A stretch of DNA of 64,000 bases from Styela clava (taxonomy: Eukaryota > Chordata > Ascidiacea > Stolidobranchia > Styelidae), in assembly GCF_964204865.1 (NCBI RefSeq), contig NC_135250.1:22435395-22499394 (forward strand). Direction: 5' to 3'. Shown here piece by piece: positions 36,281 through 48,670 of this stretch. The position numbers were made by a program, and so were the translations under genes. Each line of letters begins with the position of its first letter. The stretch's first letter is position 1. The notes under the pieces are model-generated. The model saw only the letters and a program-made list of their open reading frames with translations, was not told the DNA's origin and did no database searches.

Positions 36281-37089
36281 TAGCAAAAATTTCAAGGGCC
36301 GTGTCATTCGGTTTCCCGCCTCCTTTTTGTGCATTGAGTTTTTCGATAAAACCGTTTTCGCGAACTGTCTGGTATCGCGAACGGTCTGGTATAATAACGT
36401 CACTCTCCCAATCTATATATTTAGCCTGATGTCTTACTAATAGCATAAACACATTGTCAGATCCTATATATGGAAATGTGTATTATATTTTCATTTTAAA
36501 ACATATGGTCGCGATCAGGGTTTTCGCGCAAAAATACTTCTCCGCTATCACAGCCGTGAAAAATAGCCCAGTGAATAAAGGCGGCACGTGTGGTGCCATA
36601 AGTGCATTGGTCGCGTGGTAATGGAAATGACTATTGAGCGCGTTTATTGTTGTATTGAGGACAGTATTTTAACGCAATATTCCATAATTTAAGTGACGAA
36701 ATTTTAAATCCCTGTGAATTTTAACATTAGACATCGATTTCGTTGTTATTTACCATATCGCAAAATGTTTGCCTGGTTTTAGCAGTTTTATTATATTTTA
36801 ACATGCCAGTGCCAGTGAAAATTTAGAAATACGAAACTAATCTTCAGAACCAGCTTTGGGCAAACAACTAAATTAAAAAGTAGGCTGGAGGTGGTGGTAA
36901 CAGGGGGGGGGGGGGGAAACAGTAAACATATTCTGATATTTGAGATTATCACGCAGATTAACTGTAACCTGGTAACACAAAAAATGTGAGGAAAGAAAAA
37001 TAAAATATTTATAGAGAATGCAAAATGTAAAACTAAGAAACAAGGAAAGCAAACAACTACAAAATATCTATAACAAATGAAATTTTGAA

Positions 37090-37290
37090 GACTTATTTCT
37101 GTATATACCGGTACCGTACCAAATGCAAAAAGGCTTAAGGCTTCCTCCTCAAAGTCCATGCAAATAAAATGAAAAAAATAACTAACTAATCTTATACCCG
37201 ACATGGAATGGTAGCCAGACAAGAGGCTATGGTTTTTACATATGGTTTACTGTCTTCCTCTCTTCAGGGATAAATATGTAAATCCTATCC
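37090..37290 (+). mobile_element. tRNA-derived SINE, 3' half
   Basis: Ends GGGATAAATATGTAAATCC like the full SINE copies. Upstream AACTAACTAATCTTATACCC and CAAGAGGCTATGGTTTTTAC match the 57050-57130 segment. The tRNA-like head is missing. Confidence 0.65.
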
Positions 37291-37312
37291 CAACTCAACA
37301 AATCATATTGCG

Positions 37313-38845
37313 GGGTCTCCCTAAAACCAGGCACTTGCGAATTCAGGCACTTTTTCAGGCACCATTTCAGGCACTTTGATATTTTTTTTTATTTTTACCG
37401 TACGTCATTGAAATTTCCAATTTACCTGACAAGATAATTAGACTTTAAATAATTTTTTGCATTCCTATATTGCAATAAAACAATATTATTTCCAATTTAT
37501 TAGGGTATAACAAAATTTTTCAATAGTAAAATGTGGCAACATTGATTACAAAATATAGAAATCAGGCACTTGTGAAATTTCAGGCACTTGGTCAAAACCT
37601 ATTTTACAATGTATCTGATTACTCTAAAACAGAAAATTAAATATATACACTTTGTATGGTTGAATTTACAACATTTTGATAAAATACAATACCGTTTGTG
37701 ACTGATGGAGACGTGTCATATTTCACAAGTGCCTGATTTTTCATTTTTCTCGGTGACAGTTGCCATAAACAACACAATGTCATTCAAACTTTACAATATT
37801 CAAATAATTTTGCAAAAGCGTGATTGGTTTAATTAAATACCGATTTCCGGATGTAGATACTGATGTTAAAAGTTTAATTCCATTTATGCTAAGTGGAGCT
37901 CTCATACAAACATTGACTTTTATACAATAATGCAATAGGGAAACAACATATAAAAAAAAGACAAAAATTATAGAGATATGGCAACTACCATTGACAAAAC
38001 CAAAAAATCAGGCACTTGCTAAATTTGCCACATTCCTACCAGTGACAGTTCTTCTTGTTTTGAACAATAAAAATACCAAATTCAGTCATACAAAATATGT
38101 ATATTTGGATTTTCGGCTTTAAAGTAATCAAAAACATCGGGAAATGGTTTTTTACAATGTGCCTGAAATTTCACAAGTGCCTGGTTTTAGTATTTTGTGC
38201 TTGCAGTTGCCAGATTTTATCATTCCTATTCAATTTCAAATAAATCCAAAAAGTACGATGTTTATCTATATGTTGTCAAATAATATTGCTCATTGTAAAA
38301 ACGCTGAAATTGTTATAGAACTAGGAATTTATTTTAAAAAGCAATGATTAGTAAGTTCTAACTCAAATAATTTAGAAAAATTGTTGCGAAAAAATATGGC
38401 AACTGTCACCGAGAAAAATGAAAAATCAGGCACTTGCGAAATATGACACGCCTCCATCATCACAAACGGTATTGTATTTTACCAAAAAATTGTAAATTCA
38501 ACCATACAAAGTGTATATATTTAATTTTTTGCTTTAGAGTAATCAGATACATTGTAAAATAGGTTTTGACCAAGTGCCTGAAATTTCACAAGTGCCTGAT
38601 TTCTATATTTTGTAATCAATGTTGCCACATTTTACTATTGAAAAATTATTTATACCCTAATAAATTGGAAATAATATTGTTTTATTGCAATATAGGGATG
38701 CAAAAAATTATTTAAAGTCTAATTATCTTGTCAGGTAAATTGGAAATCCCAATGACGTACGGTAAAAATAAAAAAATATCAAAGTGCCTGAAATGGTGCC
38801 TGAAAAAGTGCCTGAATTCGCGAGTGCCTGGTTTTAGGGAGACCC
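37313..38845. mobile_element. 1.5-kb fold-back element with 9-bp target duplication
   Basis: Starts GGGTCTCCCTAAAACCAGGC and ends with its inverse, GCCTGGTTTTAGGGAGACCC. Exact 9-bp duplications CATATTGCG flank it (37304-37312 and 38846-38854). The arms are inverted for roughly 600 bp each, leaving a short centre near 38000-38150. The word CAGGCACTTG recurs many times in both orientations. A 9-bp target and long inverted arms fit Mutator-like elements, which is an inference. No transposase is encoded. Confidence 0.88.
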
Positions 38846-39069
38846 CATATTGCGTCTCACTCCAAAGGACATTTAAATCAGGGTTACAATTAAAAAAAGT
38901 TTCAAAGAAATTGTATAGTTCAGTGGGTTTTTCTCAGTTTTGGCTTACCATTATGGACTACAAAAATTTACACAAAATTTATATATCTGTATATACTATA
39001 ACATTTTAATTCTTCTGCATGCTTATTCCTCGACATTTCTATCTTTATATTTCAGTATGGCACATTTCC

Positions 39070-39240
39070 ATAATTTCAAGAATAGCCCTCACTTTAAAAG
39101 ACCTATCGACACAAGCATGACGCTTTCTGACGCATATGCTGTCATGTCAGATTCCCTTGTTTCAGAGGCGCGAAGAGTGTTTTTTTTACTGAACCAAATG
39201 TTGGGACATCTTGGAATCTGAGAACTGTGCCTTGCTGTTT
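39070..39240 (+). repeat. Dispersed repeat shared with 16940-17110
   Basis: ATCTTGGAATCTGAGAACTG and flanking text match the copy upstream of importin beta. It ends about 110 nt before the PA2G4 start. Confidence 0.6.
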
Positions 39241-39347
39241 TTAGTTACTTACCAACCTACAGCATGTTACATGAAAATTCAATCTCACAAATAAATATAT
39301 ATTTATTATTCAGTCTTATTCTGTAAAACAATAAACCACAAGTAAAG

Positions 39348-42300
39348 ATGTCGGACTCCGAATCTGAACCAGAACAAACTATTGCTGAAGATGTTGTAGT
39401 CACCAAATATAAAATGGCTGGTGATATGGCGAACAGTAAGTATATATTACATTCTTCTTATCATTGTGATGATATACAGATTTTTGACCCATCCGCGTCC
39501 CATAGGTTTGTGGATGACACCCAATACATCATTTATCAGCATTGAAAGATTTACAGACTTTTGGCCCAACATTATTTCAGAAGACGAGGTGGCATTCATC
39601 AGGGTCAAAATTAATTTTTTAATTTGCATTGTCTGATTTTCAGACTTTAAAATGGTGATAATAGTGGCCAAAATTTTTCACTGAAACCTAGTAAATATTT
39701 TACAACCTAGAGTAAAAGTCCGAACCAAAATTTTCCTTATCTGGAATCGGTGGTAAATGAATATAGACTCCACAACCCAGACATATCGTTATGGGATAAG
39801 AGGCAAATAAGGAACGACAACCTAGTTCAATACACAGTATTTTAAAATCTATCCTAAAAATGTTCCACAATTCTTAAGTGCTGTGTAATAGCAAAATTTT
39901 TTATAATACTTTTATAGAATCACCTGTTTGTACGATTTTTTAACCGGAAATGTTAAATAATTCATAAAATCGAGCATTTACTATGTGACATATAAGTAGT
40001 ACTTTCGTATTACCGGTATTTTGCACATTCTCAAGGTATATAAATTTTCGTTTCATAGTCTTGTTTATAAATTATAATCATCTATTATCCTCTAGGCATA
40101 TTGAAGAAACTTATCACAAAATGCGTGGAGGGAGCGAATGCTATTGAATTATGTAAAGAGGGTGATAAGTTAATAGAAGATGAGACGTCAAAGGTTTTCA
40201 AGAAAGAAAAAGAAATGCTGAAAGGTGAGAAAAATATGACTGTCTGGAAAAAGCAAAGAAACATTGTTATTATATTAAAATGAATAATTTATTACTATTA
40301 TCTCGCTTTATGTATGTTTATGGTGATGTCAGCTTGTTCTTTTATATTTATTATAAAAGAATGAAAAATTATAAAAAATTGTTTTTCCAATTAAAAGTAA
40401 CGAATATCAACAGCAATTTTCACACGACAATTTTCGGAAGAAATCCCTGAGCCCCAGGTCAGAAGTTGAATCGAAGCACTGAGTTGAGCATGACTCTGAG
40501 CCATTTAATCGAGATACTCGAGTAACTTCGAGTCTCTGATAAATAATGCATCAAGTCGAGTCAATAACTCAAGTCTCCCTAATTCTGCTTTAAGGCAGTT
40601 GAATGAAATATTGTTTAATTCTTTGTCGTAGTCTCAGAAGTTTTTTTTAAGTATTGGTTTAAAGAGCTTATAAATCAAACTGACAAGGAAAATTATTTTA
40701 AAATGAGTAAATCACTCCAAGAAGCAGGTTTGGGGAGGCCCGAGTCATTGACTCTACTCGAGTTGGACTATACTCAAAATGACTTGAGTCATCTAAATCA
40801 AATAACTCTGACTCATACTCAACTAACCAGTGTGATTGACGCTACGTCGGAATTGGCTCGAGACTCTCATCTAACCACGACTTGCGCTCAGGGATTCCGA
40901 AAAAGGTCATATGACAAAACCACTTTTTTCATTTGTAAATAAAATGGTAATAATTACAATTTAAGCTTTCTTGATCCTTAGAACAAGCATGATCATAGGA
41001 TATTACCAATTCAATTTTATCCAAGCAGGAATATTTATATTTTTTGCAGTGGAAATAGATCAACCAATTTCGTTTTTCATATCTTTTTCTCTATAAATGA
41101 TGTTATATTTCAGGTGTTGGATTCCCAACATGCATCTCTGTGAACAATTGCGTTTGTCATTATTCACCATTGAACAGCGAGAAAGAAATTTTTCTCAAGA
41201 ATGGAGACATTGTTAAAATGTAAGTTTATTGTTGTTATGCTTGTCGCTGGAAATCACTTTCTCCACAACTAATGAAGCAATCAATGGTAATACTCACTAA
41301 AATGTTATTACCGTATTTATTCAATTGTAACGCGCACTCGTGTATAACGCGCACCTTTAAATTTTGAATGAAAATTGGTATAAAATTCTTTTTTTTATTT
41401 TTTCTCTACTAACTACTGGTAAGCACATAAGGTAACAACTCACAGCATGAACAAAAATTTATTAAAAGCACACAGTAATTCAAAACTCTTCAAAATCGGA
41501 TTCAGTCTCTGATTCACCAAACAACTGTTCGATTTCTGTTTGGGTTATGTTTAAATCAGTGTCCCAATCGGCGGGAACATCACTTTCAACCTCTTCTTCT
41601 GACCCTGATTTTGAATCCCACAACAAGTCGTCTTCTGTACCATCCATACTATTGCTAATGCCCGTCTTTAAAAAACTTTTGATGACCATTTCTTTTGGGA
41701 TGCCCTCCCATGACGCCTTGACCCAGGATGTAACAAGACATAAACCAGGCTTCTTAAGATTTCCTCCAGCAGTCAACTCTTTGTCGTCGGTTTTCATCCA
41801 GGCAATCCATTTCTCCCGAATTCTGTCTTTGAAAGGTTTATTTAACACGACATCCAATGGCTGAAGAATAGAGGTTAGTCCACCTGGAATCACAGATTGA
41901 AAGGTGTTTAGAGTTTTAACCTTCGCCTTAACAGTGTCTGTCAAATGTGATCGGAACTGGTCCCATACGAGCATGGACTTTTTCTTCAATAGGGCACCTG
42001 GCCTAGCATCCCAAACTTTGTTGAGCCATAAAATGATCCCCTCCTCATCCATCCATCCTTTAGGATGACAGTGAATCACAACACCTGGCGGCAAATAAAT
42101 ATTCTCAACGCAGCGGGATTGTCAAACGCATGCTGAGCTGTCGCATGTGCGTGTGCTTGCACGAAATCGAACGCTTGCACGAATGTCAAACGCACGCTGA
42201 GCTGTCGCATGTGCGTGTGCTTGCACGAAATCGTCCTGCATTGGAATGTGCATCGTTTCAGATGTTTAAAACCACATTTTCAATACCGCTTTTCTCAGAC

Positions 42301-45300
42301 CTCGTGTATAACGCGCAGCATTGATTTTTGCCTAAAATTCAGTTCAAAATTTTGCGCGTTATAATCGAATAAATACGGTAGTTTTTTTCACAATTCCTCA
42401 GAATCCTATAAAACCTAAAATTTCAACCAAAATTTTTCTGTTATATTTTAATTTAATCATATTTGGCCATTGCTCGCATAGCAGGATTACAGAAAGTTTA
42501 GACTGTTACTCCAGCTCCGATCTCCAGAGAACATCAAATTTTAATAACAAAAACTTATATGTATATGCAATCTTGTTAAAAGCGTTTGATAAACTTATTA
42601 CATTTTCAATTTCTGTGTAAAATATTGACTTATTTTATCACCATTGAGAGTCTACAATTCAGGATTCTGACTGAAAATTTCAGGATTTCCACTCTAATTC
42701 CGAACTCTGAGGAGATTATAAATAACACTTTGGCTTCGGTAAAGTATCATACCAAACTCCCTTGGGTAATATACTCTTTTCTTTTTCATTTCTATATAGT
42801 GATCTGGCAACCCACATTGATGGATTCATAGGATCTGTTGCTCACACATTAGTCGTTGGAAGCAGCAAAGACAATCCAGTTACTGGTCGGAAAGCTGATG
42901 TCATCATGGCAGCATATCTATGTTCTGAAGCAGCGTTAAGGATGGTGAAGCCAGGAAATAAAGTGAGTTTTATATTTATTCTAGAAGGACAATTTCTTTA
43001 GTAGCCTAATTTGTTTATTTATTGAAATTATTTAACACAAAGTGGGGTGCGACTAATGGACCGATTTCAAATTTTGGTACAAGAAAATCTCCTACAGAAT
43101 AGCGGGTACCGGTATATTTAAAACCTTTTTTCAGATTGTATTCCAACTTTTTCCGACAAGACAGTAGCCTATATAACGTTGGTGGGCACACCGCGGCTCG
43201 CGAGGCGCATGCGGCTTGCCAGACTTTTTCTGTGGCTCTTCTCGCTAACATAAATTATTATCCAAATTTTAACTAAGAGAAAAACTTTAATGTAAACTTT
43301 TTTTATTTATTAAAAGTCGTAAAGAAGTTTTCGTCAATAATTAGGACAAATTATGTTTTAGTATGAAAATCGCTGTAGCGTTGAATTTAAGTCAGTCGAG
43401 TCAGCAAATCTTTCGTCACAATGGTCAATGTTTATTGATGCGTCGGCGATATTGCAGCTTGATTGCGGTTAGTTAGTCTAAGTAAGTTACTGTGCGATGT
43501 GTCCAAAATTAAAAAAACGATAGTACGAAGATGAAAACAGAGTTGTCAGAGTTGCCTTGTTTATCTATTTATTGTTATTAGACTCTTGTGTGAATTTCTT
43601 TTCTGTTCATAGTATTTCGATAATATTAATAAATTCACAAATTCTGCGGCTCTTTCAAAGTTCTGACTTGCAGCATGCGGCAAAGCATGTTATGGCAAAA
43701 TCTAGACTATGATTAAATGAAAGCTTACAAATATACTTGCTATATGCTCCCTCATTCATGGAAAGAGAATATATTTGTATAATATCCTAGTTTTTTTTCA
43801 TTATGAGAATGTTATAAATAATTTGAATAATTTTAATTCATGAATAATTATATTCCGATTCAATTTAATATTTCTGGCAGTAACATATTCTTATTTTATA
43901 AAATTGTCTTTTCAGAATGCACAAGTTACAGGAATCATACAGACTGTGGCAGAATCTTTTGACTGTAAACCAGTAGAGGGGATGCTGTCACATCAACTTC
44001 AACAAAATAAAATAGACGGCGCTAAAACTATCATTCAAAATCCGACAGAAAAACAAAGGTACGATTAGAGACATTAAGATTAAAGCAATAAAAAGAGAAA
44101 AATAATCACACAGAACAAAATCCGGAGAATATAAAAGGAATAATAATAGATATATTTATATTTATGAAAAGTTGTTATGTGGTAACAGGTGTATATGGGT
44201 GCCTTGAAAATGTCATGTCCCACTTGTCTCACACATACCACACTTGTCTTAATAGTACGAATCTAACTTTAAATGAATACTCTTATCTTTTTCGAAATTA
44301 ATATATTTATCTGAACCCAGAATGTAGTGTAGTGAATCCCACTTCATATGCTTACTTTCAATTTTAACTATTTGCCCCACAATATATACCTACCATAAAT
44401 TGTATAGTTTGACAAGTGTGGGAAGAAAAGGATACAAGGGGGAACAAGTGAAACATGAAATTTTTGAGACACCATGTGTGTTGTGATAATTATATAACCC
44501 CCCCCTCCTTCAAAAATATGGCAACCAGGTATTGAATTTCTAATTATTGTAGAGACATCGATTATTATGCTTCCACATTCAAATTGTGTCATGATTACAT
44601 ATTCGTCTGCCATATATGATTTAAATAGAAGTCATTTTCGACTTTATCTCGAAACCCCCAAGAAATTCAAAGTTTAATAATGAAACGTAGTAGGTGCTAG
44701 CCTTTTTTAATAGACTGTCAGAAAGAGTCATTAAACTCAATTTTAAACTCTGTGGACAATTTTGACTTCAATATTACCACTGAAAGTCCATGGATGTTTG
44801 AAAATATGACTAATATTATGAGAAAAAAGGCAAATCCTGTTTCTGTAGGTTGGCATCAGTGGTTTTTAGTCGAGGCTCCTCGGCACACTAGGGTTACGCC
44901 AATACAGTCTCGGACTTTTACAAGTATCCATTCAAATTGTTCATAATACCGTAAATGCTCGTTTTAACGCCCGACCTTGATTAAGGGCCCGTTTGAATAG
45001 TCGCCCGTGTGAACAGGACATAAAAATAAATAAGGGCCGGTGCTTGAATACCCGCTCGGTGTAAAAGTTTTTTTTTTGCGGATTTGTACCTGCTGTGCGT
45101 AGAGAAAGTCAAAATTTTCATTATTCTCGTTCAAATCATACTTGAGAACTGGAAATGACAATATACGGTATTAATTATGGTAACGATCGATCTTATCTAC
45201 CGGTATTTTTGTGTGTAATTTTACTTTAAAAATAACAAGCGCCCCTGCTTGAATAAGGGCCCGGGCTATTAAACGAGCAAATACGGTATTTTATTTTCTG

Positions 45301-47135
45301 TTGTTTTAATATAATCAAATACCTACCATATTAGGTTTTCCACTATTATTAAACACTTTAAAGATCATTTTGTTTTGCCAGTATTAGGTTCGCTTTTAAA
45401 TATATTTATAGTTTATACAATTCAGACAATAGGAGGCGATTAATCTTTGAGTCTTTGTTTCATTGGGGTTCCGCTAAACCGAAATTTTTATTACTGCTGT
45501 AAAAAAACATGCAGTTGAACAGGATTTTACTGTTATTAATTGTTTTAATTTTTGTCCTGAAATAGACAAGATCATGAAGAAGCAGAATTTGGTGTTCATG
45601 AAGTTTATGCAATCGACGTGCTTGTAAGCACAGGAGATGGAAGGCCACGTGAGATCGATACAAGAACCACTGTCTACAAACGTAATCCTGAAATTTTATA
45701 CCAACTCAAAATGAAGACATCTCGAGGTAAAAACTCACAAAATTTCCTAATTTTACATATTTTTTAAAAAAAAAAAAGAAATAAGGAGTGTTTTTTCTTG
45801 GCTTGTACATCATAATGCATACACGACTGGTAAGAATGAGACTACATAGTTTAGCCGTTAGTATGAACGGGGGTGTTCGAGGAGGGCCCGATACAAATAA
45901 CTGGGTAAAACCGTGGGACGATCCTTTTTTCAACATAGGCATTCTAGTAGTTGCATGCCTAAAAAGTTGGTTATTGATCTTATGAAATGCGTTGTTCACT
46001 TCGCACAAGCTCGCACAATTTGTGAGACGACCAAATTCTCTTGACCGTTGAAATTTAATATCTGTTTACTTGTCGTAATCAATTCTTCTAAGTTCATTTT
46101 TTTTCTTCCGTTGTTTTTAGCTTTGTTTAGTGAAGTGGAGAAACGATTCGGAACAATGTGCTTCACGTTACGTGCTATTGAAGATGAAAAGAAAGGGAAA
46201 CTGGGAGTCGTCGAATGCGTTAAACATGAACTATTAACACCATTTCCTGTACTATGGGAGAAAGAAGGTTCGTGGATTCTGACATTTGAGTTTTATGAAC
46301 GTTTTCCTCGTATTTCCATTTACGGATAGTTCAATTAATTATTGAGGAAAGTATTTATTCTTATATTTTCCTGATAAAGAAAACTGATAATAAGGTCATG
46401 TACTGCGGAAGTGGGCAAAATTTACAATCGAATTCCAGGTTAAAACTTTTTTTTTTAATTTTTTATACTTTTTTCTAACCTTTTTTTTATGTAAAACAGT
46501 TAAATGGGAGTAATAAACTGTCTATTAACTTTGCGTATCCATTTTTTACTTTTTTCAGGGGAATTTGTTGCTCAGTTCAAGTTCACTCTTCTGTTGATGC
46601 CAAACTCTCCTATTCGTATAACTTCGGGAGTTTTTGATCCAGAGTGTTACAAGTCTGAATTCAGCGTAAAAGATCCAGAAATCTCGGTAAGTTTTGAACA
46701 GTTTTTAGAGAGAACCATTCCTGGGTATTTTGCAAACATGACTGAGTTTCGACTAATTGTTGAGGAAGTCTATGCTTCCACAGAACTTACCATTGCGCAG
46801 TTTTTGTTGTATATTGGCAATGGTTGAACATTAATGAATACGAGGATTTTTGGGGGACGAGCAAGGTGACCTTTCACTGCGGATAGACTGTCTAGCGTTG
46901 TTCCACTTTATATATCGCAGTAAATTTTACTTTCGATATTTACTAAGTGGTAAATGGGAGAATAAAGTTTTAGAATCTTGGACTAATAAATATGTCTTGA
47001 TTATGAATCCTATCTTTTTGCTACCACTAGACATTGCTCAATACCTCGACTAGCAAGCGAGCGGCTAAGAAGAAAAAGAAGAAGGCGGCTTCGAAAGCAG
47101 TACAACAAGCGACTGAAGAGGTTGCCGAGGCTTGA
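39348..47135 (+). CDS. PA2G4: Proliferation-associated protein 2G4 / EBP1 (9 coding exons)
   Basis: By family this is a methionine-aminopeptidase-like (pita-bread fold) protein without peptidase activity, which binds ribosomes and RNA. Exons: 39348-39435, 40096-40224, 41114-41219, 42800-42962, 43916-44058, 45566-45726, 46121-46267, 46559-46686 and 47031-47135. They join in one frame of 389 aa (human 394). Clear family stretches are [13 protein letters not shown] near the N-terminus, [29 protein letters not shown], and [14 protein letters not shown]. The last exon encodes a lysine-rich tail ([10 protein letters not shown]) like the nucleolar/ribosome-binding tail of the family. Intron 3 holds a pogo-like element and intron 5 a MITE. 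Confidence is very high. Confidence 0.98.
40440..40890. repeat. ACTCGAGTC-rich diverged repeat in PA2G4 intron 2
   Basis: Third block of this word family, with GACTTGAGTCATCTAAATCA and CTCATACTCAACTAACCA closely matching the 29640-29690 text. Confidence 0.5.
41480..42094 (-). pseudogene. Truncated pogo-like DDE transposase
   Basis: A 204-codon open frame on the minus strand resembles the C-terminal half of pogo/Tigger transposases. It has V-W-D-Q-F-R-S-H-L (second catalytic Asp region) and [12 protein letters not shown] (third acidic region), then an acidic tail. The N-terminal DNA-binding helix-turn-helix and first catalytic Asp are absent, so the element is non-autonomous as found here. 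A domesticated function cannot be judged from this sequence. Confidence 0.85.
42121..42236 (+). repeat. Tandem duplication (about 58 bp, 2 copies) inside the pogo-like element
   Basis: GTCAAACGCATGCTGAGCTG and the following GCATGTGCGTGTGCTTGCAC block occur twice, with one base difference noticed. Confidence 0.8.
42500..42740. repeat. Dispersed repeat related to 27240-27400 and 29090-29180
   Basis: Shares the CAGCTCCGA...ATCAAATTT.AATAACAAA block with importin intron 11 and the TTTTATCACCATTGAGA block with intron 13. Confidence 0.5.
44947..45288. mobile_element. MITE with TACCGTA ends in PA2G4 intron 5
   Basis: Left TACCGTAAATGCTCGTTTTA and right TAAACGAGCAAATACGGTA are inverted repeats with TA at both edges. 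Inner GCCC/GGGC blocks (AAGGGCCCG) are mirrored. It is 342 bp with no coding frame. Confidence 0.88.
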
Positions 47136-47232
47136 CGTTCGTTACCCACTTTTGTAAACACACACGCTTGAAGTAAACTGCCAGAGGTTCTTGATGAGTT
47201 TGAATGCTCCAAACCCCAAGTTCTGTGCATCA

Positions 47233-47238
47233 AATAAA
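47233..47238 (+). promoter_or_regulatory. PA2G4 polyadenylation signal
   Basis: AATAAA lies about 100 nt after the PA2G4 stop codon. Confidence 0.55.
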
Positions 47239-48078
47239 CAGCCTATTGGAGATTTTCCAGTTGAATATAGATGTGCACTAGTAACAGATGCTTGAACTAG
47301 TGTCAGCGTCATCTTTTTTTTTTGTTTATTGGTTTTGTCGCTTGACGATTTTTATTTAGTAAGTTCAATCGAGACATCTGATTTAGTATCGCAACTTTAT
47401 GGATTTTGAACTTTGATTTGATAAAGCTGTAGCTAGGGTGAAACAAAATCAAAAAATTTGTTAGTAAAGCTATTTTTTGTCAAGCTCTGAATTTGGATAT
47501 ATTTACAATTTCTGTGAAAATAGGTCGCTCTGACAGTTTGATAAATCAAAATTCATGTTGTTCAAAAAAAGGTGTTTTTTCACAATTAAGGTTATTCGAA
47601 TATCTAATTCCTTCTTTCTTTAAACTTAGGCAATTACGCATAGTGATTTGGGTTAAGTTTTGAAAATTCAAATTTGGCATCGTGGTGAAATAATTCAATT
47701 TTAATACAGTAAATCGCAAGTCTAGAACATCCCAAATCAAAATACTGCAGTTTTTTACTTGTGATCAATTTGCAAAATTTTTACAACTGGACAAAAATTT
47801 AATTTTGTGTTGGTTGCCTTTAAGTTGCAACAGGTAAAATGATTTCTTGGTGTTTGTGTGCCTTTGAAAATGATTGTCTTTTGGGCGGATGATGAGAATA
47901 AACTTGGTATTTAATTGAATATTTTGTCAATGTTGTCATACTTCGAGATGGTGAGTTATTTTACTGTTATCCGGCCTTTGTTGGAGGAGGAGCCATTCGT
48001 TGTGTATTTGAAAAGGCTGTCAGCAAGTCAATGCGGGATGGACCCCGCGCCCCTATTTTTGGAAGACTGATATAGTCT

Positions 48079-48305
48079 GCGGCGGTGTGGCTCATCGTGC
48101 TAAGCGTTAGGAATACGCTCGCCACCGCATCCCTGATTGTTCCGCGTTGGTTGCAGGTTCGAATCCCATGAGGGGATAGTTAAGTGCGAGAAGCTTGCTG
48201 GACTCCTCGCCGCCGTAGAGTAGTTCACATAACCGCTGGTCGGTTCGCCATATGCCTAAGCCGTATCGGCTTTCATCCCCCGCGATAAATATGTAAATCC
48301 TATCA
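48079..48305 (+). mobile_element. tRNA-derived SINE with internal deletion
   Basis: A-box-like TGGCTCATCGTGCTAAGCG and B-box GGTTCGAATCCCAT mark a Pol III promoter. The body matches the 56837-57190 copy until the CGCTGGTCGGTT sequence, then jumps to the CGATAAATATGTAAATCCTA tail. Confidence 0.85.
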
Positions 48306-48504
48306 TAAAAACGCGTCCGCTTGTATTTTGTAAAAATCTCCGATTGTTTTCGTCAGCGCGACGTGCTATTTGGGTCGTAGACACCTTAACATCGGTATTC
48401 TCCCTAAATCACAAATTTCTATCAACCTATGCATATGTTGTTCCATGGAGACGACGATAAGTACTACTTTTTGGTTCCCGCACGGAATTGTGAGTTTGTT
48501 GTGA

Positions 48505-48670
48505 AAAACGAGTTATTGCATTATAATCATCGGCGACGAGATGCTAAAAACCATAAAGGAGAGAATCCACAACTCAAATTTTAGCGGCGATATAAAATAC
48601 TAATATTAAAACGAAGGGGAGAAACCCTATATATGTTTTGCTTTAGGGAGGCCCGCGACAAATTAGAAAT
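48505..48670 (+). mobile_element. Fragment of the 11178-12143 hAT family
   Basis: CGAGTTATT, GGCGACGAGATGCTAAA and CTATATATGTTTTGCTTTAG-like text match 11266-11420 in the same order. Confidence 0.6.

Larger units (their letters stand above)
33070..37090. other. Intergenic region between importin beta and PA2G4
   Basis: No supported coding exon is seen. The region holds a 12-bp inverted repeat hairpin (35944-35982), SINE tail fragments and a poly-G run at about 36905-36917. Confidence 0.5.
41309..42380 (-). mobile_element. pogo/Tigger-like element in PA2G4 intron 3
   Basis: Left end TACCGTATTTATTCAATTGT and right end ATAATCGAATAAATACGGTA are inverted repeats bounded by TA, the target used by Tc1/mariner-pogo elements. 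GCGCGC-type blocks sit just inside. It carries a truncated transposase on the minus strand and a tandem duplication near 42121-42236. Confidence 0.9.

Noticed and set aside
36791..37222. 143-codon frame on the minus strand
   Set aside because: It overlaps a SINE fragment and translates a poly-G run into proline. Low-complexity hydrophobic text has no domain.
43155..43690. Possible hAT element in PA2G4 intron 4 with GCATGCGGC text at both sides
   Set aside because: The mirrored words are few and in the same orientation in part. No duplication was seen.
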